A stretch of 64,000 bases of DNA from contig CBDIDQ010000142.1 in the NCBI GenBank assembly GCA_965277695.1, positions 1 through 64,000 of the forward strand, in the 5' to 3' direction. The notes under the pieces are model-generated. The model saw nothing but the letters and a program-made list of their open reading frames with translations, ran no database searches and was not told the DNA's origin. This DNA comes from JABSOG01 sp965277695. GTDB lineage: Bacteria > Pseudomonadota > Gammaproteobacteria > Enterobacterales > Alteromonadaceae. Made by a program: the position numbers and the translations under genes. Below are positions 27,968 through 37,396 of this stretch, one piece after another (positions within the stretch are counted from its first letter, which is position 1; each line of letters opens with the position of its first letter).

Positions 27968-29713
27968 GTGGCTATCACCATTGGCTCATGCTTCGCCATC
28001 GAATCCCACCCACCGTTATCGTTTCGCTCAACTCCAAACCACAACAGTGCTTATCAGTACGGTGGGAGCGACAATTGTCCGGCGGCAAACAAGGCCGGAC
28101 CGAACGCGCTGTGTCGGTTGGAGAAGCTAAACAGCACCATCGTTCAGTTCAGCTATGATGGCCGAGGAAACCTGATAAATGGCGATGGGCTCACGCTGAC
28201 CTACAATGCGTTGGACAAGCCCTTAACCATCATTGGCCGGGGTCCGGGCAACAATACCAACACCGCATTCACCTATGGCAGTGATGGCATGAGAGCCAAA
28301 CAAACCCGGCAAGTCAGTGGCCAAACGAGTACCACGTATTATGTCGATAAGCTGTTCGAAATGGAAAATGACGGCAGTTGGCGGGCGTATATCGACGATA
28401 TCGCCGTATTGAGCTGGACGCCGGAACAAAAACATAAATTGCTCTATACCTTGCGTGACAGATTGGGCAGCGCGACCACCTTGGTCAACCAAGATGGCCA
28501 AGTCACCAGCAGACGCTATTTCGACCCGTTTGGGCGGACGTCATCGGCCAGTGGTAGTGAGCACCTGAGCAACACCCAGTTCTCGGATTTGCTGGCAACC
28601 AACCGTTATCGCCGAGGTTTTACTGATCACGAGCATTTGAACGAACAACAGTTGATCCACATGAATGGCCGCGTGTATGATTTCAACGTCGGGCGGTTTA
28701 TGAGTGTTGATCCGCTGATCCAAGCGCCGACCAGTACGCAGAGTATTAATCCTTATTCGTATATTATGAATAATCCCTTGGCGGGGACTGATCCGACGGG
28801 GTATTGTTCTACCGGGTCACGGACAGGTCGGGACGTAGCTGGGTGTTCAACGGTGTCGGGGGTTGATGATACGCGTGGTGGCGGTAATGTTGCGTCAATA
28901 ACCACCTATAAAGGCAAAGGTGGTAGTACTTTTAAAGTGGCTAAAACAACTAATGGTGCGCTTTACAAACTTGATGGGGCGAGTAGTAAAAAAGTTGATG
29001 GGATAACCGCTTCAGGATTGGGTGGTCTTAAAGAGTCTAGTGGTGGGAGTGGTCGAAATAAAGGAGGGTTTAGCATCAATGAACACGCCTTGCGTGAGAT
29101 GATTGCGGACCCTGAGACTTACGCCGGGAGTTTGGCTAATGTTGCAGAGTCCCTTAGTGATGGTACTCTTCGTGACATTCTTGGTGATAGTTATGGCAGT
29201 TTCAAATCAGAATTAAGCGATGCATTCACAAGTGGTTGGAATAACTCTATTCTTGCAAACTCACTCGTTGCTCCCGGATTTTCCGCTGCAAGGGGAGCGA
29301 GGTTTTTATCAGGTATAACTCGATTCTTTAAAGGATCAGAGACCGCATCCACATTTATCCGCCATGGTCCTATGAATAAAGGACCACTGCCAAATTCAAT
29401 TGCAAATACATTTAATGGCGGATCTTATTCGGCAGTGACATTAGGTAATCCAATGATTCTTTACAGGGTTTATGGTGGTACCGCAGGTAAGATAGGATCG
29501 TATTGGACAAGCGTGAAACCTCAAGGAGCACTACAGTCACAAATTGATTTAGCATTGAAACCACAGTGGGGAAATACGGCGTCACAAATGACATCAATAA
29601 GAGTACCAGCTGGCCAAACGATATACAGTGGAAGGGCTGCACAGCAGGGTGGCCTTGTTGGGGGCGGTGCTCAGGTATTCATTCCAAAAGTAAATTCATC
29701 TTGGGTAAGATAA
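27968..29713 (+). CDS. Orphan Rhs cassette 2: intact 3' core with ART-like toxin tip
   Basis: This is the only orphan with an uninterrupted core (about 28041-28803: AYQYGGSDNCPAANKAGPNALCRLEKL...DPTGYC). The frame opens inside the upstream spacer repeat, so the ATG at 27968 may be fortuitous. The tip shares a linker (FKVAKTTNGALYKLDGASSKKVDGITASGLGG) with the truncated cassette 4. The C-terminal domain (from about residue 465) carries ILYRVYGGTAGKIGSYWTS, LALKPQWGN, SIRVPAGQTIYSGRAAQQGG and GAQVFIPKVNSSW. This YRVYGG...G-x-W-[ST]-S pattern is seen in toxin tails that have been compared with ADP-ribosyltransferases; the activity is a guess. A 90-residue gene follows 23 bp later. Confidence 0.78.
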   Translation: MAITIGSCFAIESHPPLSFRSTPNHNSAYQYGGSDNCPAANKAGPNALCRLEKLNSTIVQFSYDGRGNLINGDGLTLTYNALDKPLTIIGRGPGNNTNTAFTYGSDGMRAKQTRQVSGQTSTTYYVDKLFEMENDGSWRAYIDDIAVLSWTPEQKHKLLYTLRDRLGSATTLVNQDGQVTSRRYFDPFGRTSSASGSEHLSNTQFSDLLATNRYRRGFTDHEHLNEQQLIHMNGRVYDFNVGRFMSVDPLIQAPTSTQSINPYSYIMNNPLAGTDPTGYCSTGSRTGRDVAGCSTVSGVDDTRGGGNVASITTYKGKGGSTFKVAKTTNGALYKLDGASSKKVDGITASGLGGLKESSGGSGRNKGGFSINEHALREMIADPETYAGSLANVAESLSDGTLRDILGDSYGSFKSELSDAFTSGWNNSILANSLVAPGFSAARGARFLSGITRFFKGSETASTFIRHGPMNKGPLPNSIANTFNGGSYSAVTLGNPMILYRVYGGTAGKIGSYWTSVKPQGALQSQIDLALKPQWGNTASQMTSIRVPAGQTIYSGRAAQQGGLVGGGAQVFIPKVNSSWVR

Positions 29714-29736
29714 CTTAAAAATATTACAGAAGAGCC

Positions 29737-30009
29737 ATGAATAAATTAATAAATACAAAGATAGATTCAAAACACAAATGTGAACACTTGTTATTATTGC
29801 TTCATAAATTGATTAATGATGGTGATATCAAACAAGTCTGGCCGAGTGATAGCCCGTTTGCATCCGAAGAAAGTGTTTTGTTGATATCTCCTGTTGGGCC
29901 GTGGCCTGACTATATGGAGATGTACTTCAAAGCACTGGAAACTAAAAAATCATATAAGTTGACGATAGAAACGTTTCACGGCACTGGTGGTGAATTGGTG
30001 GAATATTAA
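29737..30009 (+). CDS. Putative immunity protein of cassette 2
   Basis: This 90-residue acidic protein (MNKLINTKIDSKHKCEHLLLLLHKLINDGDIKQVW...GPWPDYMEMYFKALETKKSYKLTIETFHGTGGELVEY) starts just after the toxin tip of cassette 2. It has no signal peptide or membrane span, so if it is an immunity protein it would act in the cytoplasm. No family recognised; the call rests on position and size. Confidence 0.62.
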   Translation: MNKLINTKIDSKHKCEHLLLLLHKLINDGDIKQVWPSDSPFASEESVLLISPVGPWPDYMEMYFKALETKKSYKLTIETFHGTGGELVEY

Positions 30010-30048
30010 AGAATTAGGGTTGATTGTTTAATGAGACTTTTTTTAACC

Positions 30049-30781
30049 TATCGGACTGTTCAAGGAAAACCAGAGGCGTTAGATAGGAAATCGGACTGTT
30101 TAAGGAAAACCAGAGACGTTAGATAGGACGTTGGATCTGGCGGGTTGGCAGATTTGGCCAAGAGCAAAATCAAGGTCAAGATCAGAGCAAGATCAACGTC
30201 AGAAGCAAAGACAAGATCAAGGTCAAAAGCAGAGCAAGATCAAAGGCGATGCAGGGCCGCTGGTCTCGCCGATCTGTCCGGCGTCTTGCAGATTGCCCGG
30301 CATTAAACGTGCCGGCATCCATGCCGTGAGTCACGTTTAATGCAGGGCAAGCAAGCCTTGGCCAGCTCGTCAAGCCCAGCAACCCAGCTAAATCCTCCCC
30401 CTGTAATCCCCCGAGGGGGATAGCTCTGGCGTCCCTGCCTACGCGATTTGCCTTGCGCAGACGCAAAATCTTTACCTAACTCCTTCCCCGGCCCTGCTTG
30501 GGTGCGATTGCTCCTAAGTCGCTGACTTGCTATCGCTGGCGGCTCATGCTTCGCCTGTATCTATTCCCACCCACGTTGGCGCTTCGCTCGATCCAACTCC
30601 ACCCTGACAGCGCCAATTCTGGCTATAAGGCTCCGCTTTTTAGCTGCTATCGCAGAGGTGGCTAGCGGCAGTGTGGCTCATGCTTCGCCATCGAATCCCA
30701 CCCACGTTATCGCTTCGCTCAACTTCCACCCGACAGCGCCACAAGTGGCTATAAGGCTCCGCTTTAGCTGCTATCGCAGGT
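30049..30781. repeat. Conserved inter-cassette spacer, copy 3
   Basis: Two copies of the gactgtt[ct]a[ag]ggaaaaccagag...gataggA motif open the block, followed by ggcgggttggcagatttggccaagagc. A purine-rich minisatellite of agatcaa/ggtcaa units (about 30165-30250) is longer here than in copy 2. Then come the same roughly 120-bp repeats as at 27600-28040, which end at the cassette 3 core. No gene is evident. Confidence 0.8.
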
Positions 30782-32459
30782 GTGGCTATCGCCATTGGCT
30801 CATGCTTCGCCATCTATTCCCACCCACCGTTATCGCTTCGCTCAACTCCAAACCACGACAGTGCTTATCAGTACGGCGGGAGCGCCAATTGTCCGGCGGC
30901 AAACAAGGCCGGACCGAATGCCTTATGTCGGTTAGAGAAGCTAAACAGCACCATCGTTCAGTTCAGCTATGATGGCCGAGGGAACCTGATAAATGGCGAT
31001 GGGCTCACGCTGACCTACAATGCATTGGACAAACCGTTAACCATCATTGGCCGGGGTCCGGGCAACAATACCAACACCGCATTCACCTATGGCAGCGATG
31101 GCATGAGAGCCAAACAAACCCGGACAGTCAGTGGCAACACCACGACAACGTATTATGTCGATAAGCTGTTTGAAATGGACAATGACGGCAGTTGGCGGGC
31201 GTATATTGATGACATCGCGGTGCTCAGTTGGACCCCGGAACAGCAGCATAAATTGCTCTATACCCTGCGTGACAGACTGGGCAGCGCAACGACCCTAGTG
31301 AACCAAGATGGCCAAGTCACCAGCAGACGCTATTTCGACCCGTTTGGGCGCACCTCATCAGCCAGTGGTAGTGAGCACCTGAGCAACACCCAGTTCTCGG
31401 ATTTGCTGGCAACCAACCGTTATCGCCGTGGGTTTACTGACCATGAGCACTTGAACGAACAACAGTTGATCCACATGAACGGACGAAAGGGGAACAAAAA
31501 GCGAGAGCTCGCAGTTTTTTGTTCCCTTGAGGTGAGTGCAAGGATGCACGAAGGGCGCACGCCATGGACGGTTAAATCACTACAGTTGCCTTTGCACTAA
31601 ACCAAATTAGTGATAACTTGACTTTCGCTTGATTTCAACGCCGGGCGGTTTATGAGTGTCGATCCGCTGATCCAAGCGCCGACCAGTACGCAGAGTATTA
31701 ATTCTTATTCGTATATTATGAATAATCCGTTGGCGGGGACTGATCCGACGGGGTATGCAGCTGACTGCGATTCAGAAGGGAATAACTGTAATGTTGGTGA
31801 TATTCCTGTTGAAAAAGTTGAGAATATCCAACAGCACGAAGATGGTACGATTATCGTTAATACCACGGATGGTGAAAGCTATAAAGTCGATAATGGTACA
31901 AATTCGTCCGTAGATGTTGGTCTGGATTTAAGTGCGAATACGGCAACTGGGAAGAATAGTGATGGAGGTGATAAAGGAAAAAATCCGGTTCTAATCCACA
32001 TGGAAGGATAGTCAAACAAACTGACGGTACTGTTTTTGTGCCGAGTGAGGAAGATGGTATTACTTCTGTTGATGATGATGGGGTTCCAACATTTGATGAG
32101 TCTCATGAAGATTTTCATACTTACTACCTTGAGAATTCTTGTAGTAAAGCCACTTCTGGATGTTCGTTGGAGAGGGTCCGTGGTGGATTGCTAAGACACC
32201 CAGCACCAGGCGCTACAGGCAGCTCTGTTTCTGATGAACAGACAGGTAATGCAATCATTGGACTGGTAAGGCATGAAGTATCAGCCGATGGTGGCACAGT
32301 TCTGAATATCACTTTACCGTCTGGGCAAAATCAGTTTTTCCCTAAACATTTGCTTGATCCTGGTATTGTGCTTTTGGGCAGCTTAACTCTGCGCTAAAGC
32401 ACCAAGTATGGGATAGTTCAGATAATAAAGCCTTTGATTGGGCAACCGGAGCAAATTAA
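30782..32459 (+). pseudogene. Orphan Rhs cassette 3: interrupted core and twice-frameshifted toxin tip
   Basis: The Rhs core (about 30865 on) is interrupted at HMNGR by the 147-bp insertion (31484-31630) and resumes at 31631. The tip begins after DPTGY (31755) and reads DCDSEGNNCNVGDIPVEKV... until a frame break at an A6 run near 31979-31984. One base out of register it continues as GSNPHGRIVKQTDGTVFVPSEEDG...HTYYLENSCSKATSGC...VSADGGTVLNITLP. A second break near 32370 leads into a third frame that ends QLNSALKHQVWDSSDNKAFDWATGAN and stops at 32457-32459. That stop overlaps the ATG of the next gene (TAATG), which supports this as the ancestral end. The N-I-T-L-P...DPGIV pattern resembles other Rhs tail domains, of unknown activity. 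Confidence 0.72.
31484..31630. mobile_element. 147-bp structured insertion in Rhs core, copy B
   Basis: This is nearly identical to copy A and at exactly the same core position. The inner stem here is gcgag/ctcgc, where copy A has gtgag/ctcgc. The change keeps a G-U pair, so the folded form is maintained. The copy is bounded by cgaaag and ctttcg. Confidence 0.8.
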
Positions 32460-32764
32460 TGACGAGACAACATATGAACCAAAGGTTATTTCAGCATCTA
32501 TCAGAATTATTTATTTTGGTGATATTCGCTTTTAGTATTGTCTATGTATTAGATGATGTGATTCAAGTGCTTTCGTTAAAGGGTTTTCTTTCTGAACTCG
32601 CTTTTAACCTATTTTTTGCAGGTCCTTTGTTTGCTTTCTTTTTATCGCTATTTTGGTTGAGAAAAGCAGGTGTAAAAAGGTTCAAAATTTACATTGGATT
32701 ATCAATTATTCAATTGTTAATGATTGTAATGTTTATCTTCATCGTCATGAATAGTCAAGTTTAG
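32459..32764 (+). CDS. Putative membrane immunity protein of cassette 3
   Basis: This 101-residue protein has three hydrophobic spans (about 15-35, 47-65 and 78-98: LFILVIFAFSIVYVLDDVI, FNLFFAGPLFAFFLSLF, IYIGLSIIQLLMIVMFIFIV). The ATG overlaps the reconstructed toxin stop as TAATG. A membrane-embedded immunity protein would fit a toxin that acts at the inner membrane or in the periplasm (inference). I do not recognise the family. Confidence 0.65.
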   Translation: MTRQHMNQRLFQHLSELFILVIFAFSIVYVLDDVIQVLSLKGFLSELAFNLFFAGPLFAFFLSLFWLRKAGVKRFKIYIGLSIIQLLMIVMFIFIVMNSQV

Positions 32765-32770
32765 AGTGAT

Positions 32771-33196
32771 TTGTTTCATGATACTAAGTTTAAGATCGCT
32801 AAAACGGATAATGGTGCGCTTTATAAGCTTGATGAAGCTAGTAGTAAAAAAGTCGATGGGATAACAGCTTCGGGGCTGGGTGGTCAGACGAAAGAGACCC
32901 CTGCTGAGAAGATTAATGTAGAAGTCGACGTTAATGATCCATTCTTAACGGCAGGGATTGCAGTGCCATTACCTGGTCTCCCTCCAATACCAATTAAGTC
33001 TCCTGAGCAACTGGAAGAGGATAGAAAGCTTACTAATCGCATAGTTGCTGGGTTAAAAGCTTTAATAAAAGAGAAAATAAGAAACGAAAAAACGCTCACA
33101 ATATTTCGTGTCGAAAGTGCAGATAACCAAAGAATTAGTATTAATTCGAGTGGTGAAGTTACTGTTAAGGGCCATAAGATGTTGTTCTATCTTTAA
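32771..33196 (+). pseudogene. Truncated toxin tip (cassette 4), no Rhs core
   Basis: The segment starts in the linker shared with cassette 2 (FKIAKTDNGALYKLDEASSKKVDGITASGLGG), then diverges. It carries an SPEQLEEDRKLTNRIV...KEKIRNEKTLTIFRVESADNQRISINSSGEVTVKGHKMLF stretch. The FRVE...N-x-R-I...G-x-V...K-M-L-F pattern matches the start of a toxin domain that I recall as normally continuing for about 60 more residues. It is cut off after MLF at about 33186, where outer-membrane-protein sequence begins. No immunity gene follows. It is not usable as it stands. Confidence 0.65.
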
Positions 33197-34193
33197 GCCA
33201 TTTTACCGCTTTGACAGTGAAGATAAAGAACGTCAGCATGGTGATATCAGAGAGTTATTATGGTTGCATGTTGCTGATGATTGGGAGTTGCGCACTGGTC
33301 TGGGTAAAGTCTTTTGGGGAGTGACAGAATCGCAACACCTTGTTGATGTCATTAATCAAACTGACCGAGTTGAGATGGTTGACGGCGAGCAAAAATTGGG
33401 TCAGCCGATGGTTCACCTTAGTGTGCTTAAGGACTGGGGCACCATTGATGCTTTTGTATTGCCGGGTTTTCGTCAGTCAAACTTCCCATCGGTCAAAGGC
33501 CGTTTTAACGCCCCGCTGCCAGTAGATGACAGCCACGCCGAATTTGAATCCTCAGCAGGTAGTGGTCATGTTGATTTTGCCTTACGCTGGAGTCACAGCA
33601 TAGAGGATTGGGACGTTGGTTTATCTTACTTTCGCGGCACGAACCGTGATGCCGAATTAGTCCCGACGCAGCTTGAGGGTCAGTTACAGCTTACCCCTTA
33701 TTATGCGCAAATGGACCAGTTTGGTCTTGATGCTCAGATGACCATTGAGTCGTGGTTATACAAGCTCGAAGCCACTTACCGTGATACTAAGCGGTTAAAT
33801 GCCAATGCAAGAGCGTCTTTTGTTTCACTCACCGCTGGTTTTGAATATACCATGGTCGGGGTATGGGATTCTGTTATCGATTTGGGCTTATTAGCTGAAT
33901 ATCAATTCGACCAGAGGGACGAAGGGTTAGTGGTTCCCGGTCAAAACGACCTGTTTTTGGGTGGTCGTATTGGCTTTAACAATGAAGCGGGCAGCGAATT
34001 GTTGTTTGGGCTGGTGCAAGACCTTGATCACAGTCACAGCCGTAGCGGGTTACTTGAAGCGAGCAGTCGCATCAACGACAACTGGAAATGGCGCATCGAT
34101 GCCTGGTTCTTTCAATCTGAGCAAGTTGATGAAGCAATTTATTCCATCCGCCAAGACGATTTTGTCCAGCTCAGCCTCGAATATTACTTTTAG
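33187..34193 (+). pseudogene. 5'-truncated outer-membrane beta-barrel protein
   Basis: From about 33193 the frame encodes PFYRFDSEDKERQHGDIRELLWLHVADDWELRTGLGKVFWGVTESQHLVDVINQTD..., about 330 residues of alternating strands that end in an aromatic residue (LSLEYYF). This is the hallmark of outer-membrane barrels. The VFWG-TES-HLVD-INQTD segment recalls DUF1302/alginate-export-like porins. The signal peptide and first strands are missing; instead the frame runs back into the truncated toxin of cassette 4 in a different reading frame. The upstream part of this frame (from 33108) has no family similarity. It is therefore a remnant left by a deletion or insertion. Confidence 0.65.
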
Positions 34194-34305
34194 TTTTTCG
34201 CTGTTTTAAATAACCTAATATTATTGCTATCTGTTTATTGGTGCGGTTATAGTTATGGGTGACAATAAAAAGTAAACCAGAACAACGACAACCTTGGATG
34301 GATTT

Positions 34306-36033
34306 ATGAATAAACTGTGGTTAATTATTTTAGTTATTTTTTCAGCCTTATCAGGCGGTTATTTGGGATTTCAGTGGGCTTCGGGCAGTCATACTGAAAG
34401 CCAGAGGCTGCAATCCAAAGCTAAGGTAATAACAGCGACGCCTCAGTTATTACAGAGTCAACATGAAGCTGAAAATGCGCCCGGTGAAACGCGCACTGTT
34501 GAGTCAATACCAGCAAATAACGCCATCACTAACCTCCAAGCCATTGTCAAATTACCCAGCGAATTCGCCCAGTACAGCGCCACGTATGCGATTGCGCAAA
34601 ACCTCAACGAAGCACAAGTCATGGCACGGTTGGGGCAAGCCCGGCAGTTGGCTGATACTCATGATGTGGTGGGCTTGAGCCGGATTTTTTTCAGTCGTTA
34701 TGTCGAATTAAATGGCCAGCGAGCCAGTGATTATTTCTTCGAACATTTTGGCGCTCAAGAGCAATATAAATCGCTGCTATTGGAGATTTATCATGAATGG
34801 GCGTTTCTTGACCCCGAAGCCACTGCGGCTAATATTCGCAGGTTAACTCAGGCTGATTTTCAACAAGATATTATTTTGTCACTGGTCGGCGCTCCGGTTT
34901 TTTCTCACAGTAATGCGGTGCAATTACTGGCCAAATTATTACCGCCGAATTTACAACAATATGCCCAATATGCGGTGATACGCAATCAGGGTCATGAACA
35001 AGCCTTTCGTTATTTTCTCGCGCTGGATAAGAGTGATCCGCAACGTCGAGCGGGTTTGCGCCGAGCGTTTTATGATTTGGCTAAGCAAGATCCGGTGGCG
35101 GCATTGAGCTATTTACCAGAGCTGGATAATGCCGAAGATGTCAGAAATTATCAGGTGATGGTAATTTCAATGTTGGCAAAAACCGATGGCGAAATGGCAG
35201 TTGAGCAAGCAATTAAACTCGATGGCGACAGCCGCAATAAAAGCAATAAATTGTTGGTGACGGCACTGGAGCAAATTGCTGCCAGCGATGGTCAAAAAGC
35301 ATTTGAATTGGCCCAGACTCATAAAGCCTTGCTGGATAATAAAATCAATATGCGGTTGTTATCTGGCTGGGCACGTAATGATCCCAGAGCCGCCGCTGGT
35401 TATTGGCAGCATAACTTGGGGTTGACCAATAAAGAAAACGTGCATGGACTGGCCAGTTCATACGCTGAAAAATATCCGCAAGAAGCCTATGAATGGGCGC
35501 AAGATCTTAAGTTGCCTAAACATATTTTAAGAATGATGGTGAATACTTTTGCCAGAAATGATTTGTCACAAGCACAAAGCTATTTGCAAAACTCATCAGC
35601 TGATAACCAATCAGTAGAGCAGCGAAGCCTGTTTATCAGCAGTATTGCTGAGCTTAAATCTCGGGATGATATTAAAGGTGCTCGACAATGGTTAGATCAG
35701 TTTGAAAACGAAAAAGGTTATCTGCAAGCCAAAGATCAGTTAATGAATAACTGGATCCATCAAGACCCGCAAGGGGCAGCTGGTGAAGTGTTATTCGACG
35801 AACAAAAAGAACGCTACATCGGCTCTTTGGTGCAATCATGGTACAGCTCAGATCCGCAAAGTACGCAGCAGTGGGTACTGTCAATTGAAGGCGATGTATT
35901 ACGCGATCAGGCTTTGGCGATTTTAATTCCTAAAGTGGCTCAAAATGACGCCGCGTTAGCTGAGGATTTAATGCAAACAGTGGTTGATGAACAGGTGTTG
36001 AAAAACTTGCAACGTCGTCTGGTTAATCAATGA
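34306..36033 (+). CDS. Membrane-anchored helical-repeat protein of unknown function
   Basis: This 575-residue protein has an N-terminal hydrophobic anchor (residues 3-25: LWLIILVIFSALSGGYLGFQWA), probably uncleaved, and a large region outside the cytoplasm. The rest is made of helical units with recurrent pairs such as DPVAALSYLPEL, DGQKAFELAQT, NDPRAAAGYWQ, YPQEAYEWAQ, NDLSQAQSYLQ and DPQGAAGEVL. This periodicity of 25-40 residues resembles TPR/Sel1/HEAT-type scaffolds. I recognise no enzyme motif. ATG 34306 was chosen over an in-frame TTG four codons upstream because it has a GGATGG ribosome site. A MITE begins 15 bp after its stop. Confidence 0.75.
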   Translation: MNKLWLIILVIFSALSGGYLGFQWASGSHTESQRLQSKAKVITATPQLLQSQHEAENAPGETRTVESIPANNAITNLQAIVKLPSEFAQYSATYAIAQNLNEAQVMARLGQARQLADTHDVVGLSRIFFSRYVELNGQRASDYFFEHFGAQEQYKSLLLEIYHEWAFLDPEATAANIRRLTQADFQQDIILSLVGAPVFSHSNAVQLLAKLLPPNLQQYAQYAVIRNQGHEQAFRYFLALDKSDPQRRAGLRRAFYDLAKQDPVAALSYLPELDNAEDVRNYQVMVISMLAKTDGEMAVEQAIKLDGDSRNKSNKLLVTALEQIAASDGQKAFELAQTHKALLDNKINMRLLSGWARNDPRAAAGYWQHNLGLTNKENVHGLASSYAEKYPQEAYEWAQDLKLPKHILRMMVNTFARNDLSQAQSYLQNSSADNQSVEQRSLFISSIAELKSRDDIKGARQWLDQFENEKGYLQAKDQLMNNWIHQDPQGAAGEVLFDEQKERYIGSLVQSWYSSDPQSTQQWVLSIEGDVLRDQALAILIPKVAQNDAALAEDLMQTVVDEQVLKNLQRRLVNQ

Positions 36034-36047
36034 ATGCTTAATCAATG

Positions 36048-36254
36048 GTAACTATTCAGCGCAATTGGTGACTCTGTGGATAAATGGTACCATACAATGT
36101 AGATACAAGGAGGGCCGTCGGAATGCCGCACCACTCGCGCGATTTGTGCCAAGCGGTCCGACGTCTCGGTGCAACGGTTTTTTGAAATGGCTACGCCGTT
36201 TATCGCGGCGAGACGCCCCTCCTACCACGAATTATCCACAAGCTGAATAGTTAC
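36048..36254. mobile_element. MITE-like element with 13-bp TIRs and 8-bp target duplication
   Basis: Perfect terminal inverted repeats gtaactattcagc (36048-36060) and gctgaatagttac (36242-36254) are flanked by a direct duplication aatcaatg (36040-36047 and 36255-36262). Subterminal tgtggataa/ttatccaca sequences also pair. The 207-bp interior is non-coding and holds REP-like GC-rich palindromes (gtcggaatgcc...gcggtccgac; aggaggg/cccctcct). It sits between convergent genes. Confidence 0.85.
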
Positions 36255-36275
36255 AATCAATGACGAGAAACCAGT

Positions 36276-37310
36276 CTATGGGGTCTCTTCATTTTGGCGT
36301 TTAATCTCAAGAATATCGTCGATACGCTCATGAAATATCGGCACTATAGATGGGTCAAAGTGCACCCCTGAATGCTGTTCGATATAAGCAATGGCTTGTT
36401 CAATCGGCCAGGCTTTTTTGTAGGGTCGGGCAGTGGTTAAGGCATCAAAGACATCGGCGATGGCGACAATACGGCCAGAAACCGGAATTTCATTGCCTGC
36501 CAGATTATTGGGGTAACCCATACCATCATATTTTTCGTGGTGGGTTAGCGCCACTTCACGGGCCATTTTCAATAAATCACCATGGTTTTCACCGATGATC
36601 CCCGCGCCCATTGCAGGGTGAGTGCGCATCACTTGCCATTCTTCATCATTAAGTGGACCGGGTTTAAGCAAAATTGCATCAGGAATGCCTATTTTTCCGA
36701 CATCATGCATCGGTGCGGCATTTAATAGCACTTCACAAAAATCCTCACTCAAACCCATACCTTGGGCAATTATTTTTGAATAATGACTCATACGAATAAC
36801 ATGTAATCCGGTTTCATTGTCTTTGTATTCTGCGGCACGTCCGAGACGCTGGATGATTTGCAAGCGGGTATCATTAAGCTCCTCGGTGCGCTCATCAACT
36901 AAGCGGGATAACATTCTGGTTTGGTCAAACAGTTCAATATGGGTGGCAACACGGGCTAGCACGAGGGCAGGGCTGACGGGTTTGGTAATATAATCGACGC
37001 CGCCAACAGCAAAACCTTTTTGCTCATCGGTTTCTTCGGCTTTGGCGGTGACAAAAATCACCGGAATTTTTTTACTGTGCAGACTGGCTTTGAGTTGTTC
37101 ACAGACTTGATAGCCATTCATGCCGGGCATCATCACATCAAGTAAAATCATATCGGGCGGTGCGGAGGCATTGGCGATTTTGAGGGCTTTGTCGCCATTA
37201 GTCGCGACTTTAACATGGTAGAAAGGTTTGAGGATCCCTCGTAATACATCAATATTTTCAGGGGCGTCGTCGACCACCAGTACAGTCGCTTTTTGCGTCG
37301 AATCATCCAT
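36276..37310 (-). CDS. Response regulator with HD-GYP cyclic-di-GMP phosphodiesterase domain
   Basis: This 344-residue protein has a receiver domain (about 8-125: VLVVDDAPENIDVLRG, MILLDVMMPGMNGYQV, FVTAKAEE, TKPVSP) joined by a helix to an HD-GYP domain (about 150-335). The HD-GYP signature residues are visible: ETGLHVIRMSHYS, HDVGKIGIPD, THPAMGAGIIG, LTHHEKYDGMGYPNNL and IADVFDALTTARPYK. HD-GYP enzymes hydrolyse cyclic-di-GMP. It is transcribed on the same strand as, and about 730 bp downstream of, the giant double kinase at 38.0-43.2 kb, whose receiver is similar, so a functional link is plausible but unproven. Confidence 0.92.
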   Translation of the reverse strand: MDDSTQKATVLVVDDAPENIDVLRGILKPFYHVKVATNGDKALKIANASAPPDMILLDVMMPGMNGYQVCEQLKASLHSKKIPVIFVTAKAEETDEQKGFAVGGVDYITKPVSPALVLARVATHIELFDQTRMLSRLVDERTEELNDTRLQIIQRLGRAAEYKDNETGLHVIRMSHYSKIIAQGMGLSEDFCEVLLNAAPMHDVGKIGIPDAILLKPGPLNDEEWQVMRTHPAMGAGIIGENHGDLLKMAREVALTHHEKYDGMGYPNNLAGNEIPVSGRIVAIADVFDALTTARPYKKAWPIEQAIAYIEQHSGVHFDPSIVPIFHERIDDILEIKRQNEETP

Positions 37311-37396
37311 AAGTGTGAGCCTTGAAATCTAACCTGTGATGAATTGAATAGATGTTGTCTATTACCGATACCCATTGAGTATGAGAACAAAAACAT

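Noticed and set aside
16308..33196. Type VI secretion cargo locus
   Set aside because: No PAAR, VgrG or adaptor (Tap/DUF4123-like) gene is seen; the main protein has a Sec signal peptide instead.
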